Origin: Tubiluchus corallicola
Taxonomy: Eukaryota; Priapulida; Priapulimorpha; Priapulimorphida; Tubiluchidae
Direction of reading: 5' to 3'
Assembly (NCBI GenBank): GCA_030141605.1
Contig: JAQGDQ010000418.1
Span: forward strand, 126,001 to 190,000
DNA length: 64,000 nucleotides
How positions within the stretch are numbered: the first letter of the stretch is position 1; each line of letters starts with the position of its first letter. Of this stretch, positions 34,578 to 46,679 are shown one piece after another. The notes under the pieces were generated by a model. It was not told where the DNA came from, did no database searches, and saw only the letters and a program-made list of their open reading frames with translations. The translations under genes and the position numbers were made by a program.

Positions 34578-35105
34578 TTGGCATCCTTCTGTCTCGGAAG
34601 ACAATGGAGTGTGCGCCAAGAGTCAGTTATTGATCACATTGATGGAGCTGCAGCGTCAACTGTGGCTGAGCAATCCGATCCTTGAACCACTGGAATAGGC
34701 TCTTCAAGGCGCACACCTTGGCAAGGTGTATGGAGATACTGAGTTGCCCAGACAACATGAACCCCCTCTCTTCCTCCCTGGTGTAGTCCAAAGGAAAGCG
34801 GAGCGTTTCGTTTGGCACCAGGTTGGCTGCAGAAGCTGCCGGAGTCAGTGAGCATGCTGTACTGGTCCGACTTCGGGGCTCCACTCCAGATTTGGAAGGA
34901 ATACTCCTCTGCACGTGGCAGTTGGGTCACTTGACCGCCTCCCCCCTTTAGCCGTTGGCTGCTTGTGCAGCTCCTCCGCCTAGTGTCGAGATACAGTGTG
35001 GGCATCCTGTAAGCCTACAGCACCTGGTATTCGTAGGCGGTCACCCATCCAAGTACTGGCTCTACGTTAATTAACTTCGGTGTTCGGACGAGAACATGGC
35101 CTAAT
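34578..35105 (-). mobile_element. 5S-rRNA-headed SINE, copy 2
   Basis: Read on the minus strand, 35102-35012 is a 5S-like head of about 90 nt: TCTCGTCCGAACACCGAAGT, then TAATTAACGTAGAGCCAGTA, then CTTGGATGGGTGACCGCC, ending ACCAGGTGCTGTAGGC. The same body as copy 1 follows and ends GACAGAAGGATGCCAACA. The head retains the 5S internal promoter region (A box, intermediate element, C box) in mutated form. Both copies are in the same orientation, 10.65 kb apart. Confidence 0.88.
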
Positions 35106-35137
35106 TATTAAAGGAGAAAAAACATGATTTTTAAATC

Positions 35138-35235
35138 ATGTCCCGTCAAACTTTCCATACAAAGTTATATTACTTAGCATTGCCGTTACCAATTGAAAGA
35201 CTTACGCAACAAGAAGAGAAGATTCTTAATCATTT
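35138..35235 (+). repeat. Interspersed repeat family C, copy 1
   Basis: CTTTCCATACAAAGTTAT, TTGAAAGACTTACGCAAC and GATTCTTAATCATTTAAAACG match 53417-53515 in order and spacing. Short, no ORF. Confidence 0.7.
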
Positions 35236-35384
35236 AAAACGTTCTTACCAGCTGATAAAACGTCACTGGCTCACCTTCCCAGTGTGCATCATAGATTCAC
35301 AAAAAACATTAAAGTTTTGCTTAGTTAACGAAGAGTGTGCTACAAAAACTCAGACTATTTTTCAAAGTTCACGCAATGTTATCT

Positions 35385-35565
35385 AAGCTTATTTCAAATT
35401 ACTTACCGTTAAAATGGCTGCGTCTAACGGACATCGCTGGAGTTTAAATTTACAAGTTTTATGCAGCGTTACTGCTAAGAGCAATCCTGTATGCAATAAG
35501 GAACCGTTTGAAAGAATTGTGTAACTGAAAGCGAAAATTCTAAGTAGTTTTAAATGTTTGCACCA
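35385..35565 (-). mobile_element. Repeat family B, copy 2 (inverted, left part only)
   Basis: The minus strand reads TTGGTGCAAACATTTAAAAC, TTTTCGCTTTCAGTTACAC and AGTAACGCTGCATAAAAC, then AACTCCAGCGATGTCCGTTA, the same order as 62910-63070. It ends where the copies at 31690 and 52610 begin their shared part. Confidence 0.8.
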
Positions 35566-35816
35566 ACCGGTAGAAAACATCACTGTTGCATTATCCCAGT
35601 GTGCATCAGAAACGCCGCTGGCTCACAAAAACGTATTATTAATCCTATTGTCAAGAAAACATAATTTTTACTTAAAAGTGATACGAAGTTTTAAAGCGAT
35701 TTTTTAAAATTATATTAGTGAATAATGTTTCTTATCCTTTAACAAATTTAAAGTCAGTTTACATGATTTTTTTTGTTGTTCTTGTTCGGTTCTGTGGACT
35801 GTAAATGTCTGAAATA

Positions 35817-36068
<252 letters not shown>

Positions 36069-36149
36069 CTTCAAAATAAATTTAATTGTCTACTTCTTGT
36101 ACAGCAATGGTAATCATGTTTAATTGCAGGAAAGCAATTGTAAAATAGA

Positions 36150-36230
36150 AAGTCCAGTGGGAGTCGAACCAACGACCTTCCGCTTCCCGAGCAGCTTTTC
36201 GAAATTGCAAATTCACTAACAATCAACTAT
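36150..36230 (-). mobile_element. tRNA-like fragment with perfect B box
   Basis: The minus strand contains GTTGGTTCGACTCCCAC; the B box GGTTCGACTCC lies at 36160-36170. No acceptor stem or normal anticodon arm forms, so it is a SINE or tRNA relic. Confidence 0.45.
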
Positions 36231-36601
36231 GAATTTGACACGCGCGGCGCCTGTTGGCAGAAATTTGAAAATCTGAAAGCAAACGCTAACGTGCTGTACT
36301 TGTTCAACAAACGTGTGACGTCGGTAACCAAGTTTGCAAAAACTTGGTTACTTTTCCTTTGAGGGGCGAAAAGTCCTACAATTTTGGAAAGCAAGGGTTA
36401 AATAAGTCGACTGGTAATTGCTTTACAAATGCTTTCTAATGCCACTGGCAAATTTTCTTTGCGAAATTTACTCGTTTTTCCTTAGAACTGATAGCCTCCC
36501 TAATCCCACTTAATAGTGCCTCATCTAATGCATAAACAAAAGCAGCTACTTAGCATAAATTAGCATAAATTTCAATCTTCGCGTACGTTAATTAGTTGCG
36601 T

Positions 36602-36725
36602 CGTTTTAGTGACGCAACGAGATGACGTCAGACGTTTTAGTGACGCAATGAGATGACGTCAGACGTTTTAGTGACGCAATGAAATGACGTCAGACGTTTT
36701 AGTGACGCAATGAGATGACGTCACA
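36602..36725. promoter_or_regulatory. 31-bp tandem array of CRE/ATF sites, four copies
   Basis: Four units of 31 bp each contain TAGTGACGCAA and TGACGTCA. The palindromes sit at 36623, 36654, 36685 and 36716, exactly 31 bp apart. TGACGTCA is the consensus CRE bound by CREB/ATF bZIP dimers, and TGACGCAA is a composite ATF-C/EBP-type half site. No adjacent gene is recognised, so function is inferred from motif content only. Confidence 0.75.
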
Positions 36726-36949
36726 CGCTGATTGCGGGAGATTATAGACTTAATGTGAAAGCTTTCAGTGGCGATTAATGAAAAGTTCTTAAACTGTGTA
36801 ATTCAGGAGCCTTTTCACGCTGAAGAGGGTCACTGAAGAGGATTATTAGGCAAGCAGCTCGTCTGATTATTGTGCGCGAGGTTTTAATTTACGTTTTATT
36901 TTGGTAAATTGAATTTTTCAATTCTTTGAAATAGACATATTTAAAGCCA

Positions 36950-37000
36950 TTGCAAATTGGAGGGTTCTGGGTTCGATGCCAGTTATCAATTTCCTAGAAG
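36950..37000 (+). mobile_element. tRNA-like B-box relic
   Basis: GAGGGTTCTGGGTTCGATGCC resembles a T-arm with a one-base B-box change. No A box or stem. Confidence 0.25.
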
Positions 37001-37084
37001 TTTTGTTGATTCCCGTGAGTGATTGGTTATTGATTTTTCGTAGCTGGTCTATGCTTGTGATTGTGTACGCCACCTGACTTTAAC

Positions 37085-37775
37085 TCTCTACTCTTTAAAA
37101 TATTGAAAGGAAATGTTCCTATTTTTTTTTCAAAAATGACTTACGCGAAAGAATTATTACCACACAAACACAATTTCACGTTCGCGCCACTAGTTCTTCG
37201 CTGTTACATCTTAGTTCAGATGTGTTGGTTTGTGACGAACTACTCACGTTTGACAGCTAATGTATGAGCACAGCAGTAAATTTGAAATTTCAATTTTATT
37301 CTTAAGACTTGCTTAGTTTTAGTACAACACACTGAATATCTTACAGTAGCACTGTACTTCAATTTTCACTTCAGCAAACACGTGCAACACGCTCGCGGAA
37401 TATTTTTGCCGTTGAAAGATATGTTAGTTTGTGATGTTGAACTCGCATGCTGTTAATTAAGTTTTTAATTTATTATTTAATTATCAGAAACATTTTACCA
37501 GTATTTTTGCTTACACTTTTGCCGTACTTGAAACTAGGATAATGTATGGAAAATTATCCCGTGTTCCTTCAAAGGCGAAAAAGGGAATTTTAATGTAAAT
37601 ACCAAAGAACTTGCCACACGGAGTTCTATTACGTATCATTATGCTTGCCTGTTTTTAATCTATCATTTAGTTATCAGAAATGCCTTTGCAGCATTAATTG
37701 TGTTTTAATGCATACTTTTTATCGTATTTGAAAATGGGGCAGTTTATGAAAAATCATCCTGTCTTCCTTTAAGTC
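37085..37775 (+). mobile_element. Repeat family A, copy 2, with duplicated tail
   Basis: It runs from CTACTCTTTAAAATATTGAA to AAATTATCCCGTGTTCCTTC (about 37575). A second copy of the tail follows at 37640-37775 (TATCATTTAGTTATCAGAAA ... TCATCCTGTCTTCCTTTAAG). Confidence 0.85.
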
Positions 37776-38215
37776 GACATGCTTTATAAACTTCACTCTG
37801 TTTTCTTACAAAATTTATATAACTGGCTTGTTAATATTTTACCTTTTGTGCAAGAACAGCACGTAAATGTTTATTTCGCCAAATAAGGTCATTTTTGATT
37901 AGTGTTTCTTACGATTACGTACATCATTGCTGTAATTTCATCCACTTAGCGTTGGCAACATGTTATTGGGATTTATGAAAATTGCATGTAATTTGCAGCC
38001 ACTCTTCAGTACGCTTGGGGCAATGCATGATGGGAAGGCAGGAAAGATTGCAGTGTATTGTGGGATAGCTAGAATCGTTATCGTACAGCAGAGATTTTGA
38101 TTAATAAGAAAACGTTTAGAGATTATGTTTATTTTATTGAATTTTATTCATTAATAAATTAACTAATTTGTAACAGTGCTTTATTAATTAGTAATTAATT
38201 TTAGTGTGATTAGAA
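37776..38215. other. Intergenic, nothing recognised
   Basis: AT-rich, no gene. Confidence 0.5.
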
Positions 38216-38224
38216 CAAATGTGC

Positions 38225-38820
38225 GAATGAATCAATGAACTGAAAGAATAAATGTTCAAAATGAAGGAAGAAAATAAATGAGAAGCAGAAGAAAAAAGAG
38301 AGAAGAAATTGACTCAAGAAAGAAAAGGAGAAGAAAGGAAAGAAGGAAGTAAGGAAGAAAGAACAAAAGAAAGAAATAAAGCAAGAAACAAGGAAGAGAA
38401 AGGAAGGAAGGAAGAAAAGAGGGATAGAAGGAAGGAAGGAACAACAAAAGAAAGAAAATAAATCAAGAAAGAAGGAAGAAAGTGAAGAATGAAGGAAGGA
38501 AGAACAAAAGGAAAGAAGAAAGGAAGAAATGAAGGAAGGAGGAAGGAAAGAAAGAACGATGGAAGGAAACGACGCAGGAAGGAATGAAAAACGAAGGGAA
38601 AACGAAAGAATGAGTAAAAGAAAAAAGAGCAAAAGAAGGAAGGAAGGAAGAAAAAGAAGAATACGTTGATAGAAAAAGGAAAAAAACGAAAATGAGAAAA
38701 TAAGCCAAACCAGAAAATAAGCCAAAACGAAAAAGCTTAAAGATAAAAAAACATGAACTAAAGAGCTGGAGAAGTAAAATAATGAAAAGCAAGAAAAAAG
38801 AAGGATGAATCAACGAATGA
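38225..38820. repeat. Polypurine tract, about 600 bp (GAAGGAA-type)
   Basis: The plus strand is almost wholly A and G (GAAG, GGAA, GAAA words) across 600 bp. The Ser/Phe/Leu-rich minus-strand frames are compositional artefacts. Confidence 0.95.
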
Positions 38821-39059
38821 ACGAAGCTGGTTGTCTAAACCTCTCCAACTGTTGCTACTCGTTTAATGAAAATCCTAATCTACATAAATCCACTTACTAC
38901 CATCATGATAAAACTTGACAATCTTTGCTGAATCATCAATTAGTGAAAATTAAAAAGAAGCTGGAGATTTATAAGATGACAAGCTTTTACATGATCAATC
39001 AGTGTGATAATAAAATGAATTACTGCAACCTGATTAATTTAAAACAATCCATTCATGCT

Positions 39060-39308
39060 AAAAGCTGTCATCGTCGTCATGGTTATCATCATCGTCGCCA
39101 TCATCATCATCATCATCACCACCATCATCATCAGCATCGTCATCACCGTTGTCGTTGTCATCATCATCATCACCACCATCGCCATCACCATCGTCATCAC
39201 CGTTGTAGTCGTTATCATCATCACCATCTCGATCACCAGCACCATTGTCATCATCGTCACCATCGTCATCATCGTCACCATCGTCATCATCATCATCATC
39301 ATCATAAA
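39060..39308. repeat. (CAT/CAC/GTC)n tract
   Basis: Imperfect ATC-type triplets; poly-His, poly-Asp and poly-Met frames in three phases are artefacts. Confidence 0.95.
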
Positions 39309-40075
39309 ACGACAACAACCCTTCTTACATTTGTCTTTCCTGCAAAATATTTCAACCAATCAAAGCAAAGTGAAATTATCATGCTTAAAAAAACCGACCA
39401 ACTTTGGAGCTGGGGACAAGACAGTGTGAGCATCTAAAAATTTGACTTTCGACAATGTATGTGAAAACTAGGTCCTACCCTTAATTATGCTTAGTCGGAC
39501 CGTTGAGTGACATTAGAGGTCATTTGAAGGTCAATGTTCACAAAGTGGAACAAGTCCCTTCTTGTTTGGTTTTGTGACGCTGAGTACGTCAGAACTGTGG
39601 CAGCTTTAAGAACAATAATCCACCTAATCCATCGTGTCACGTTGATCCATTCGCTATGTTTTAGGCTTGTTAAATGATTAATACAAACGTTTTTGTACTG
39701 CAATGTTCATTGGGAGGACAAATTTTCCCAATAACTTCCCGTTTTTGACGTATTTATGTGACCATAACTTTCGGGAAATGGCGTTTCTGGAAAAATAATC
39801 GATTCGGGTTGCCACTTGTTCATTGCCAATATGAGAATGGTAAATTACCATCAAGACGTCATGGTGGATTCATAGGACTATCAATATCAATAACGTTCAC
39901 TTTGATATGGCATGTAGAAGTATTAGAGACGATGGAGGGTGGGGGGAAAGATTGCATTAATAGTTGATGGGGTGAGAAAGCGCGAGGAAGGGAAGGAAGT
40001 TGAGGCGGAAGTGGTGGCATGAGAGAGAAGAGGCGGGATAATATATGGATAGACAGACACGGATTATAGAGCAGT
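39309..40075. other. Intergenic, nothing recognised
   Basis: No ORF with a recognisable family and no repeat copy. Confidence 0.45.
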
Positions 40076-40079
40076 AAAA

Positions 40080-40230
40080 ACGACAACAGTAACAACAATG
40101 ATAACGACGACAATGATGACGACAACAGTAGCAGCAACAGCAACAACAACAACAGCAACAACAACAACAACAACAATAACATCAACAACAACAACAGCAA
40201 CGACATTGTTGTTGTTTTTGTTGTTGTTTT
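40080..40230. repeat. (CAA)n facing (TTG)n, inverted microsatellite
   Basis: CAACAACAACAGCAACAAC-type sequence (to about 40200) is followed by ATTGTTGTTGTTTTTGTTGT, so the transcript could fold into a CAA/TTG hairpin. Confidence 0.85.
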
Positions 40231-40454
40231 TAAATTTTGTGATTCCTAAATCTACGTCTTTGTACGTTTGCCCACCTTTGTCCGTTTCACCTTTTTTGTT
40301 TTCTTTCCCTACATTCTGTTTCGCTTTCTTTCCCTCCTTCGCACGGTCTCGAACACTGCTAAAAAGTCACAAGTAGAAAAGTTGCATTTGAAAACGTTGC
40401 AGGTAATAGTCACAGAAAAAGTCGCGTAAAAAGGTACAGGAAAACAGTACTGAT

Positions 40455-40508
40455 CCTAATCCGAACCCTAACCCTGACCCAGACAACTGACCCTTACCCT
40501 AATCCTAG
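40455..40508. repeat. Degenerate interstitial telomere-like CCCTAA words
   Basis: CGAACCCTAACCCTGACCC, CTTACCCTAATCCTAGC. Short and imperfect. Confidence 0.5.
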
Positions 40509-40519
40509 CTAAAATTACG

Positions 40520-40818
40520 TGACGTTTTCATGTGACTTTTTTCCAGTGATTTTTTTTCATGTGACTTTTTCATGTGATTTTTTCCATGTGACTTTTTTCC
40601 TGTTACTTTTTTCATGTGACTTTTTTCCAGTGATTTTTTCTGTGACTTTTTTTCATGTGAATTTTTTCATGTGACTGTTTTCCTGTGACGTTTTTTCTGT
40701 GACTTTTTTCCAGAGACTTTTTTCTGTGACATTTTTCCTGTGACTTTTTCCGTGAGACTTCTTTCATATATCTTTTTTGTGACTTTTTGCCTGTGACTTT
40801 TTTCCTGTGACTTTTTCA
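40520..40818. repeat. Approximately 17-bp tandem repeat, GTGACTTTTTTCAT-like
   Basis: About 17 degenerate copies of (A/C)TGTGACTTTTTTCC. It ends exactly where repeat family B copy 3 begins. Confidence 0.9.
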
Positions 40819-40821
40819 TGA

Positions 40822-41195
40822 GTGGCGCACCCTGGAGGGTGAGTTAGTGAGATTTTACCAATTGATGAAAATGCTTTAAATAGTTAATAATTATTTTTTC
40901 TAGTTACTTAACTATTTCAAGCAGGTAAGCGAAATGTTAAGTAATATAACTTTGCATGGAATGTTCTTTGGGATATAATTTAACATTGCCATTACTTGAT
41001 TTCCCCTGATTTACGTTGTGCGTATATGACGTCATGTAATGAAACAGTATAGCAGGACATTTAAAATAAAAACAAACAAAAAATTCTTTCAACGCGAGTA
41101 CGATATATGCATAAAATCGCTATAACGTAATATAATTTTTAAGACGATTTTTCTGAAACCTACTTCAGGTACCTCAAGTATCTCTTAATTTTTCT
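40822..41195 (+). mobile_element. Repeat family B, copy 3 (right part)
   Basis: It starts GAGTGGCGCACCCTGGAGGG and continues through AAGCAGGTAAGCGAAATG, GCGTATATGACGTCATGTAA (TGACGTCA at 41027-41034) and CTGAAACCTACTTCAGGTAC. The left half present in other copies is missing and replaced by the GTGACTTTTTTC array. Confidence 0.85.
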
Positions 41196-41529
41196 CATCT
41201 ATTCGAGATTTTAATAACGAGGAACATTAACTACTTCGAAGATGTAATCTGTCAGTCGACATAAGTTAACTTACAAAGTTAAAAATTCCAATAACGTTCA
41301 ACTCCGTTATGGACAACTGAAACGCCCGTGTCATTAATTAGTTGTGCAGTTAGTCACTCAAGGTCTCAAGATGTTGGCTTCCTATTTCAATTAAACATAA
41401 GAAGCCATTTTTGAGAAGTTAATGAAAGTTTTTTCATCAGGTCAGAGGAAGTTTAAGAGCGGGGTTTCTCTTTCTACCAGTTTTTCGTTTTTTCGTTCTT
41501 AACTGTCGCTGAGTATTTTGTTGTCATTC

Positions 41530-42270
<741 letters not shown>

Positions 42271-42619
42271 TCACACCTCTCAATTACAATCTTAACTGGT
42301 CTACCTTACTTAGTGGCACATTTTACATTTGTTCTTCAGGATTTCTCGCAAAGTAGCTTATCAGTTCAGTTTCAGCACCTTAAGAAAATAACTTCTTCTT
42401 TGCAGCAGCAGTAGCAGCTTTGTCAGAAAATATCGATGCCGTCTTCGTTTTTCCCACAATGCCTTGGGCGCTCGATTAAAAAGCAACAGTTTAGAGTTAG
42501 CAGCAAATGTTTAAATGTTTTGTGGGTAGAGAATTTAACAGAACAGCTGGTAATTTGTGTTGTAGGTCTTTTGTCATTTTCATTTCCCTGTTTTCTTATA
42601 AGCCGTATGCTCTCTCTTT

Positions 42620-42645
42620 TTCTCTCAATCTCTCACTACTCTCTC

Positions 42646-42700
<55 letters not shown>

Positions 42701-42860
42701 CCTCCTCCTCTCCTCTCTGCCCTGTTCTGACTTTCTTGTCCCAGACAATCCACGTTTTTTTCCATTCATTCTCTTTCTTTCTCTTCCTTTCTGCTCTTCC
42801 CTTCTTTCCATGTTGCTTTATTTTCCCTATTTCACTCTTCTTCCCCGTTCTCCCCATTTT
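42620..42860. repeat. Second (CT)n tract and pyrimidine-rich flank
   Basis: Perfect (CT)n at about 42650-42694, then C/T-rich sequence to about 42860. Confidence 0.93.
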
Positions 42861-44234
42861 TATATTCCCTTCCCTTTACAACATCACTATTCAATCTTCA
42901 GTATACAAAAAATCACAATTAAATCCAAATTTTCAAATTTCCTCTCCCAAACAGGAACTTTCTCTGACTAAAAGTGAAACATCCTGCAAACAAAAGCACC
43001 CCTCAATTTCCTGTTGACGAATCTCTTTATATCAGCAGATCAAATTAGCCAAAGAAACGGAATGCTGGCTTCCCTTTCACAATCAAACAACATACCTCTT
43101 TTGAAAAAAGCTTGCTATACAATAAGTTTTGAGTGCATTTCCCTCTTAACCAGTTTGCTAATTAGCTACGCCTGGGTATAATTTCCGACATCTCTGTACT
43201 TCCCTGTGAATGATAATTGGAAAAGCCAACCGGCGGCAACCCCACTACAAATTCTCTGCTTTGTGAGGGTGGGAACGTGGACAGTGATAACGTGATTTTG
43301 TTACTATCGTTAGTTTTGGAGTGGGTATGATGCCGCGCTTAGACGAGCCACAATACAAAATCCACATTTGTGGATAATTTTACCCACTCTGCGAGCTTTT
43401 GTATAAAAATCCGAATTTTACTATAAATGATTAGTATCATTAGTTTAAATTTTCTTGTACGTTGCATTGTATGTCTTAATGCCATAATTACTTATTTTCT
43501 CGAGTTCACGAACTTTAAGATTATCTCTGCACTGATGTCAAGACTTTACGACGCCTCAGGCTGATCCCGCCCATCTCTAATGTGAATTTATGGTTGTTTA
43601 TGTAATGAGAACTTTAAACAATTACTTGTGGTGTATTAGCAACACTATTAACCTAGTTTCTACGTGGTCATTATAAATACAAGTTACATGTATTTGAATA
43701 GCGCTTATATACAAGCAGGCTGTGTAATTGTTTGTTGTGTGTACACAATTGTTTGTTGTGTGTGAATACCTTGCGCCTGTTCGTTATGTGGCACTTATAT
43801 AGAGCATGCGTCAAGTAACAGCCTGTGGTGTGTTACAAAATGTGCCCTTTACATGAATACGAAAGTGTACACATTTTCTGAGGGGAATAAGAATTTTTTC
43901 TAAAATGTGAGGCTCTCAAACTGTGGCGCCCTGGGCTCTAGTCTACTTAGTCTCTTGGTTAATACACCTCCGATTTATGTTTCCCACAAACCCCTGGTGT
44001 GGGGCACGAAAGCCAAATTCCAAGGTTAGTTTGTTCTAACCCTTTTGTCAACATGGTATTCCTATTATGACGCGTATATAGGTAATTAGATATATTTGCA
44101 CGAAAGCAAGTCAAATAATCAGTCAAATAAAAAGTTAAATCTAGACTTATTGTAATAGTTTCCTTTAAACACAAGCCCTTTATTTTTATATTTTTAAACA
44201 AATCGTCCCAAACAATGTCAACTGGTACTCAACG
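42861..44234. other. Intergenic, nothing recognised
   Basis: A short direct duplication ACAATTGTTTGTTGTGTG occurs near 43725-43760; otherwise featureless AT-rich DNA. Confidence 0.45.
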
Positions 44235-44946
44235 TAATGACACGTTCGCACTAGCGAGTACTCTAGCCAAATTAACTCAAGTTATCTTGCCAAGTAACTC
44301 ACAAAGATGTTCCGATTAGAAAGCAAAACTTGCTGCGAGTTACTCACCAACAGGAAACACGAGCTGATACTATTTGCTGTGAGAAGTGTCGAGAGTAACT
44401 CGCCAAAGCATTCACACTAGACAGTAAAACAACTCACAGCAAGTGTCGGAGAGTCTGCGATAACTTGCAGACAGTAACTCGCCAAGTAACCTGCAAGCCT
44501 GTTCAGACTAGAAAGCAAAACTTGCTGTGAGTTACTGTCCCACAGTAAGCAGGAGCGGTGCTAACACTACATTCATCATTCGCTGTGAGTAGTGTCAAGA
44601 GTAACTCGCCAAAGCATTCACACTAGACAGTAAATCAACTCACAGCAACTGTCGTAGAATCTGCATTAACTTGCTGACAGTAACTCGCCAAGTAACTTGC
44701 AAGCCTGTTCAGACTAGAAAGCAAAACTGGCCGTGAGTTACTGTACCAGAGTAATCACGATTTGATACTCACTTCTCTATTCACTGTGAGAAGTGTCGAG
44801 AGTTATTCGCCGAAGCATTCACATTAGGCAGTAAAACAACTCATAGTAACTGTCGTAGAGTCTGATCATGCTGACAGTAACTCGCAAAGTAGTTCACACT
44901 AAAGAATTTACTGTCGAGGAGCAAACTCGCCAATCTGAACCTAAGG
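44235..44946. mobile_element. MITE-like family F, copy 3, expanded by about 205-bp internal duplications
   Basis: The ends (TAATGACACGTTCGCACTAG on the left; minus-strand CTTAGGTTCAGATTGGCGAG on the right) resemble those of the copies at 3204 and 4618. Inside, AACTCGCCAAAGCATTCACA recurs at about 44395 and 44600, with a diverged third at about 44805, giving three copies of a roughly 205-bp unit. No ORF. Confidence 0.7.
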
Positions 44947-45590
44947 GACAGCAGTAGAAATGTAAAAATATAATGGAATATAATAGTGAAATGTAATATT
45001 ATATAATATATAATAAAATGTAAAATAGAAATAATAAAACATATCTGTTGGCGAAAGACGTTCCTTCTGACACTGGCAGGGATGTAGACTTTCAAAAAAG
45101 AACTTTTCTGGTAAAGAATACCGTAAAGAAGAAACCCGGGGAAAAACTCGATGCACAAGTAGAGGCTCCGTACGTCATGCGTGTTGTCCATAATGAAGAG
45201 ACACGTTTTCTCTGTCCGTTTAAGACGGGATACAAAAACATTTGACATTCTATTCAGGTTTTTGCAGTAGGAGCAGTTGCAGCAGTAACTGCCATTCAAT
45301 GTTCTTTTGCCGTATCTTTCTCGGACGAACTAAGTAGGTTTTATGACGGTAGGACTAATTAGTATTCATCAAAGCTTTTTCATTTGGGCAGTTTTCTGTG
45401 AATAACTAGTAGTCGACTAACAGCTATGCGTAATCAATGCTTGTTTATAGACGCATCTATGCACTACTAAATGTCAGCTTTCAGTAATGGACGATGCACA
45501 TTATCCCAGCAGCTAAATCATGATTATCTTGTCCGTGTTACGCCCCAGTCTTAAAGGAAAAGTCAAGCTTTCAAGTGGAGAAAATGTGGA
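44947..45590. other. Intergenic, nothing recognised
   Basis: No gene. The 5' side of the TTG tract shares ATGTGGATACTACGAGTCCA with 57713. Confidence 0.45.
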
Positions 45591-45724
45591 TACTACGAGT
45601 CCAGTTGGTGGTTGCTGTTGTTGTTGTTGTTGCTGCTGCTGTTGTTGTTCTTGTTCTCGTTCCTGCTGTTGCTGTTGCTGTTGCTGCTGTCGTTGTTGTT
45701 GTTGTTGTTGCTGTTGTTGTTCTC

Positions 45725-45755
<31 letters not shown>

Positions 45756-45772
45756 TCGTTGTTGTTGCTATA
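45585..45772. repeat. (TTG/CTG)n microsatellite with shared leader
   Basis: About 60 TTG/CTG/TCG triplets preceded by ATGTGGATACTACGAGTCCA. The same leader precedes the TTG tract at 57713-57835, so both derive from one repeat family whose end is (TTG)n. Confidence 0.9.
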
Positions 45773-45811
45773 ATAATTATTATTTTATTATTGTTATTAT
45801 AACCATTTATT

Positions 45812-45862
45812 GATATATATATATATATATATATTATATATTATATATATATATATATAATT
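45812..45862. repeat. (AT)n microsatellite
   Basis: Self-complementary alternating AT, about 50 bp. Confidence 0.95.
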
Positions 45863-45984
45863 ATAAACAAATTTTGTGCTGTAGACAGTTTTTCCTTGCA
45901 AATGTCTTTGTTACATTTTCATTTTAAAGAATAAGACTAAAATCATTCTAACGTCGTGTTAATTGAATTGTAGTTTTCTTTAAA

Positions 45985-46585
45985 TCAAAACCTAACCCAA
46001 TCTTAAACTGTACATCAAAATAATCTACTCTTTAAAATATTGAAAGGAGACATACTATTTTGTTCAAAAATGATTTACGTGAAAGAATTATTACCACACA
46101 AACACAATTTCACGCCACTAGTTCCTCGCTGTTACATGCATTTCGCCATTCGCTAGTTAGACTGGCACTAGTGCCTGCATTTCGGAAACGCATTGCACAA
46201 AAAAGGTGCTGCACCTCTCAGTTCAGATGTGACGAACTAGGCACGTTTGACAGCAGCGGTAAATTTGAGATTTGAATTTTATCTTTTAAATCCGAAATTT
46301 ATCTTAAAACTTGCCTAATTTTAGTACAACACACTGAATATTTTACAGAAATACCGTGCTTCAATTTCCGCTTTCGCAAACACGTGTAACTCGCTCGTGA
46401 AATATTTTTGCTGTTTAAAATTAAGTTAGTTTGTGATGTCATTACTAGTTGAGCTCGCCCGCCATTATTTAAGATGTTAATCTATTATTTAATTATCATA
46501 AACGCATTTGCAGTATTAATTGTGTTAAAATGTATACTTTTTATTAGACGTGAAAATGGGGTAGTATATGAAAAAGTAACAGACT
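45985..46585 (+). mobile_element. Repeat family A, copy 3
   Basis: Preceded by CCCAATCTTAAACTGTACAT, then CTACTCTTTAAAATATTGAA through to GAAAATGGGGTAGTATATGA. It is the best-preserved copy in plus orientation. Confidence 0.87.
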
Positions 46586-46679
46586 ACTGAAATAGTGAAC
46601 TAACCATCAACATCAGTGTTTTAAATACAACCAAATCACGTTTTTAATCATCATCAAAGAGTCATTACGTCTGTTATAG

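Noticed and set aside
35012-35102. 5S rRNA gene
   Set aside because: The 5' end is missing, the internal promoter is mutated and the sequence continues into a dispersed repeat body; it is a SINE head.
38210-38813. Minus-strand Phe/Ser/Leu-rich ORFs over the GAAGGAA tract
   Set aside because: They are produced by strand-biased simple sequence.
45048-45245. 65-codon ORF as a gene
   Set aside because: It is short, starts without an ATG context I trust and has no family signature.
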